Part shown: piece by piece, positions 5,233 through 7,673 of the stretch
Numbering within the stretch: the first letter of the stretch is position 1
Layout: each line of letters begins with the position of its first letter
NCBI GenBank assembly: GCA_964484515.1
Contig: CAZAGT010000254.1
Coordinates: forward strand, 1-7,673
Source: CAZAGT01 sp964484515
GTDB taxonomy: Bacteria; Desulfobacterota; DSM-4660; Desulfatiglandales; HGW-15
Reading direction: 5' to 3'
Length of the DNA: 7,673 nt
Position numbers and translations under genes: made by a program
The notes under the pieces: generated by a model
What the model saw: the letters and a program-made list of their open reading frames with translations, nothing else
Told to the model about the DNA's origin: nothing
The model's database searches: none

Positions 5233-7551
5233 CTAATCGGTGTTTTTACGCCAAACGGTGCCGGTCTTCGTATCGATGAGTTCGATGCCTCTGGCTGAAA
5301 GCTCCTCTCGAATCCTGTCTGCGCGGGGCCAGTCTTTTCTGCTGCGCGCCGACTCTCTCTCCTTGACAAGGGTCTCGATCTCTTGATCCATCTTCGCGTC
5401 CTCGAGGTCCAAAACTCCGAGCACCGAGTTTATCCTTCGTAAAACGTCTTCAATCTTGCCCTTGTCCTCCGCAGACAGACCCCGTGCGTCCATCGTGCGA
5501 TGGGTGTGGCGTGTAAATTCGAAAAGGGCTGCCAGCGCCTTTGAAACGTTGAAATCATCGTCGAGGGCCGACGTGAATCGGTGGGTCAAATCGTAGACCA
5601 ACTGATCAATGCTTGATTGAGAGTCTCCTGCCGGAGCGGCGCGGAATTTCCTAACAAAGATGTCTAAATGGCCGATCGTCCTTTTGGCAACGTCCAGCTT
5701 GGAGAACGAAAAGGAGATCGGCTTACGGTAATGGCGACAGATGAGCCAATAGCGGATTTCTCTACCCGTATACCCCTTGGCAAGGATGTCCTTGAGCGTG
5801 TAACCCGCTGTTTCAGCTCCCCTGATAGGTTTGCGTCCATTGAGCATGACCAATTCGTTGTGAATCCAGTAATTGGCGGGCGGTTTCCCGGTGGCGGCTT
5901 GACTGATGGCTATGGCATTTTCGTGGTGGGGGAAAATCAGGTCAATGCTGCTCGTGTGAATGTCATAAGTTTCGCCAAGATACCGCATGGCCATGGCAGG
6001 GCATTCCATGTGCCAGCTAGGCCTTATATTGCCCCATCGTGTTTGGTAGAAGATGCCCTTCTTGAGCTCGTTCAGCGTTGACCTCTTCAGAAGCGTGAAG
6101 TCACGCGGATTGTCCTTTTCGTATTGATCCAGATCGACGGTTTTGCCCAACCGCATCTTTTCAAGGTCGATGTTGGAGAGTTTACCGTAATCCTTGAAAC
6201 GGGATATGTCGAAATAGATCGAGCGAAATTTCTCGTAGGCGAAACCCTTCTCGAGCAGCTTCTGCGTGAGTTGAATGATGTCATCCACGTGCTGACTGGC
6301 CTTTGGGTAGTTTGCCGCCCGCTTGATGTTCAGGGTGTCTAGTTCGGTCAGGAACGTCCTGTAATACCGCTCGGTGAACTCTGGCAGCGATTGCCCGGCC
6401 TTTTCGGCATCGCTGATCGTGCGGTCGTCAATGTCCGTCACATTCATGATGTGTTTGATCTCAAAACCCCTGAATTCCAAATAGCGCCGCATCAGATCAG
6501 CAAAAACGTAACGTCGCCACTGCCCAATATCGATCATTCCATTGAGCGTCGGACCACACGTGTACATCGTGACCCGATTCTCTTGCAGCGGGACGAATTC
6601 TTCCTTTTGGCGGGAAAGGGTATTGTACAGGAGGAGCCCCGATTTCTTCTTGTCGGTGAAAAGAGCCGTGCTCAAGTATCTTTCGCCGCCATCGGGCAGA
6701 ATGGCCACAATACGACCACTCTTCATTGTTTTCGCCAACCTCAAGGCCGCGGCCATGGCGGCGCCCGAACTCATGCCGACGAGAATCCCCTCCTGTTGAG
6801 CGAGAAGCCGCGCCGTCTGATAGGCCTCCTCATCGTCGATGTGAACAACGCGATCAAGCAGGCTTCGATCGAAGATCCCTGGACAGTAGGACTCCTTCAT
6901 ATTCTTGAGGCCCTGAATCTTGTGGCCCATGTAAGGTTCCACGCCGACAATGTCGACCTCAGGTTTGTTCTCTTTAAACCACTTGGAAATACCCATCAGC
7001 GTGCCCGTGGTCCCCATGGTGGCGACCACCACATCTAATTTGCCATCCGTCTGCTCCACGATCTCCGGGGCCGTATGGTCATAATGGGCGAGCCAGTTGG
7101 CTTCATTGTTGAACTGGTCGGCGAGCCAGTATTTGGTCGGTTCTTTCCGGATCAGGTTGTAGACAAATTCGATGGCGCCGTCGGTAGATAGATGCGCCGG
7201 GGTGAATTCGAGTTCCGAACCCAGTGCGCGCAGGATCTTCTTACGCTCTTCGCTGACCGACTCCGCCATGACCAGGAGTACGCGGTAACCCTTGACCGCC
7301 GCCACCAGGGCCAACCCAATTCCCGTGTTCCCGCTGGTGGCCTCAAGGATGATCTTGTCTTTCGTCAATTCACCCCTTTGTTCCGCGTCCTCGATCATCG
7401 AAAGGGCCGGCCTGTCTTTGACCGACCCTCCAGGATTAAAAAACTCCAACTTAGAAAGGATTTCCACTCCTGTTCCGGAGTTGAGCTTCTTGATCGGGAC
7501 CAAGGGCGTCCTACCGATCAAATCCAGAATGTTGCCATATTGATGAGACAT
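5233..7551 (-). CDS. Fusion: cysteine synthase (CysM/CysK type) + cysteinyl-tRNA-synthetase-like domain with lost catalytic motifs
   Basis: A 772-residue two-part protein. Residues 1-300 form a complete PLP enzyme of the cysteine synthase family, which makes cysteine from an activated serine and a sulfur donor. It has GGSVKDR with PLP-Lys45, TSGNTG (72-77), the phosphate loop TMGTTGT (178-184), GMSSGAA (259-265) and PDGGERYLST (286-295). DQFNN (145-149) and AHYDHT (155-160) resemble CysM. After about eight residues, LLLYNTLSRQKEEFVPL (306-322) begins a full-length CysRS-like region with Cys332, TDIDDR (372-377), WHMEC with Cys517, PHHEN (541-545), DDDFN (664-668) and a C-terminal ADRIREEL...DTKTGTVWRK segment. 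Key catalytic positions differ from CysRS: HIGN is DIGQ (341-344), GGG is TSS (533-535), KMSKS is KPIRG (574-578), and the fourth zinc ligand Glu is Ala546. The frame is intact, so this is divergence rather than decay. Aminoacylation is doubtful. A separate true cysS is expected elsewhere. It is the first gene of the operon, with GGAG 8 nt before the ATG. Confidence 0.9.
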   Translation of the reverse strand: MSHQYGNILDLIGRTPLVPIKKLNSGTGVEILSKLEFFNPGGSVKDRPALSMIEDAEQRGELTKDKIILEATSGNTGIGLALVAAVKGYRVLLVMAESVSEERKKILRALGSELEFTPAHLSTDGAIEFVYNLIRKEPTKYWLADQFNNEANWLAHYDHTAPEIVEQTDGKLDVVVATMGTTGTLMGISKWFKENKPEVDIVGVEPYMGHKIQGLKNMKESYCPGIFDRSLLDRVVHIDDEEAYQTARLLAQQEGILVGMSSGAAMAAALRLAKTMKSGRIVAILPDGGERYLSTALFTDKKKSGLLLYNTLSRQKEEFVPLQENRVTMYTCGPTLNGMIDIGQWRRYVFADLMRRYLEFRGFEIKHIMNVTDIDDRTISDAEKAGQSLPEFTERYYRTFLTELDTLNIKRAANYPKASQHVDDIIQLTQKLLEKGFAYEKFRSIYFDISRFKDYGKLSNIDLEKMRLGKTVDLDQYEKDNPRDFTLLKRSTLNELKKGIFYQTRWGNIRPSWHMECPAMAMRYLGETYDIHTSSIDLIFPHHENAIAISQAATGKPPANYWIHNELVMLNGRKPIRGAETAGYTLKDILAKGYTGREIRYWLICRHYRKPISFSFSKLDVAKRTIGHLDIFVRKFRAAPAGDSQSSIDQLVYDLTHRFTSALDDDFNVSKALAALFEFTRHTHRTMDARGLSAEDKGKIEDVLRRINSVLGVLDLEDAKMDQEIETLVKERESARSRKDWPRADRIREELSARGIELIDTKTGTVWRKNTD

Positions 7552-7559
7552 CGAGGTGG

Positions 7560-7563
7560 CTCC
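7560..7563 (-). promoter_or_regulatory. Ribosome binding site of the fusion gene
   Basis: GGAG on the minus strand, 8 nt before the ATG at 7549-7551, supports that start. The protein opening there (YGNILDLIGRTPLVPI) matches the normal beginning of cysteine synthases. Confidence 0.65.
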
Positions 7564-7584
7564 GAGGCCATTTCACTTCAATGC

Positions 7585-7645
7585 TGAGGCTGTCGGAAAA
7601 CGCCCATCTGCCGCGTTGCCCTCATCCCTCGTCACTGCGGCGTAT
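7585..7645. repeat. Repeat-like intergenic element upstream of the fusion gene
   Basis: On the minus strand this reads as GTATACGCCGCAGTGACGAG, then a short G/A-rich stretch, then AACGCGGCAGATGGGCGTTT and CCGACAGCCT. Short arms GCCGC (7610-7614) and GCGGC (7637-7641) can pair. The wording resembles a dispersed intergenic repeat that I recall from Nitrospira-type genomes (a GCGTTTT...CAGCCT end), but this cannot be verified from one copy. It lies in the leader or promoter region of the operon. Confidence 0.35.
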
Positions 7646-7648
7646 ACA

Positions 7649-7673
7649 GAAGGTCAAAGGTAGAAGGCTGAAG
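7649..7673. repeat. Degenerate 7-bp tandem repeat running off the window
   Basis: GAAGGTC (7649-7655), AAAGGTA (7656-7662), GAAGGCT (7663-7669) and GAAG (7670-7673) follow each other with an exact 7-bp period and the common core RAAGG. The tract is cut by the window edge, so its true length is unknown. No reading frame or promoter role is apparent. Confidence 0.5.

Noticed and set aside
6520..6531. The idea that DIGQ instead of HIGN is a sequencing error
   Set aside because: Asp to His is only one base, but neighbouring residues (LNG for VYD, Gln for Asn) and three distant motifs have also changed while the frame stays open, so a single error cannot explain it.
6391..7038. A 215-codon open frame antisense to the cysteine synthase/CysRS-like fusion
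   Set aside because: It lies entirely opposite a well-supported coding sequence and shows no recognisable domain. It is best explained as a reverse-strand shadow.
7639..7660. TTGACC and TATAC on the minus strand as a promoter for the operon
   Set aside because: The two boxes are only about 5 nt apart, far from the roughly 17 nt spacing needed for a sigma70-type promoter.

Overview
The window looks like ordinary bacterial chromosome, moderately GC-rich, with no mobile element, CRISPR array, rRNA or tRNA that I can recognise. There is no decisive taxonomic marker. The style of the MltD-like protein, a four-cluster DmsB-like ferredoxin, and the intergenic repeat and heptamer tract at the right edge remind me of Nitrospirota (Nitrospira-like) or related deep-branching Gram-negative bacteria. 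This is an inference from memory. An outer-membrane-type cell envelope is suggested by the exported lytic transglycosylase.

Layout, left to right. Positions 1-357 are mostly non-coding: perhaps the last residues of an upstream gene, a 12-bp inverted repeat with a competing small hairpin (35-110), and a perfect 11-bp-stem hairpin (310-335) just ahead of a strong ribosome binding site. Positions 358-1113 (+) encode a DmsB-type iron-sulfur electron-transfer subunit with sixteen cluster cysteines. It converges on 1270-3414 (-), an exported MltD-like lytic transglycosylase with an SLT domain, several LysM-type modules and a Pro/Glu-rich linker. About 450 bp without a supported gene follows (3415-3868). 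Positions 3869-7551 (-) hold three tightly spaced genes that look like one operon, read right to left: a cysteine synthase/cysteinyl-tRNA-synthetase-like fusion (772 aa), a two-CBS-domain protein starting with TTG, and an amidohydrolase_2-family metal hydrolase. The gaps are 30 and 11 bp. The right edge (7580-7673) carries repeat-like intergenic sequence.

The most interesting object is the fusion protein. Its N-terminal half is a complete CysM/CysK-type PLP enzyme. Its C-terminal half aligns end to end with cysteinyl-tRNA synthetase, but the motifs that make that enzyme an ATP-using ligase are replaced: HIGH-type HIGN is DIGQ, the GGG loop is TSS, KMSKS is KPIRG, and the glutamate zinc ligand after PHHEN is alanine. 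Two zinc-ligand cysteines, the ligand histidine, the TDIDD motif and the C-terminal tRNA-binding part remain. It should not be annotated simply as a working cysS. It is better read as a cysteine-synthesising enzyme joined to a CysRS-derived domain of unknown, probably non-canonical, function, co-expressed with a putative adenine-nucleotide sensor and a hydrolase.
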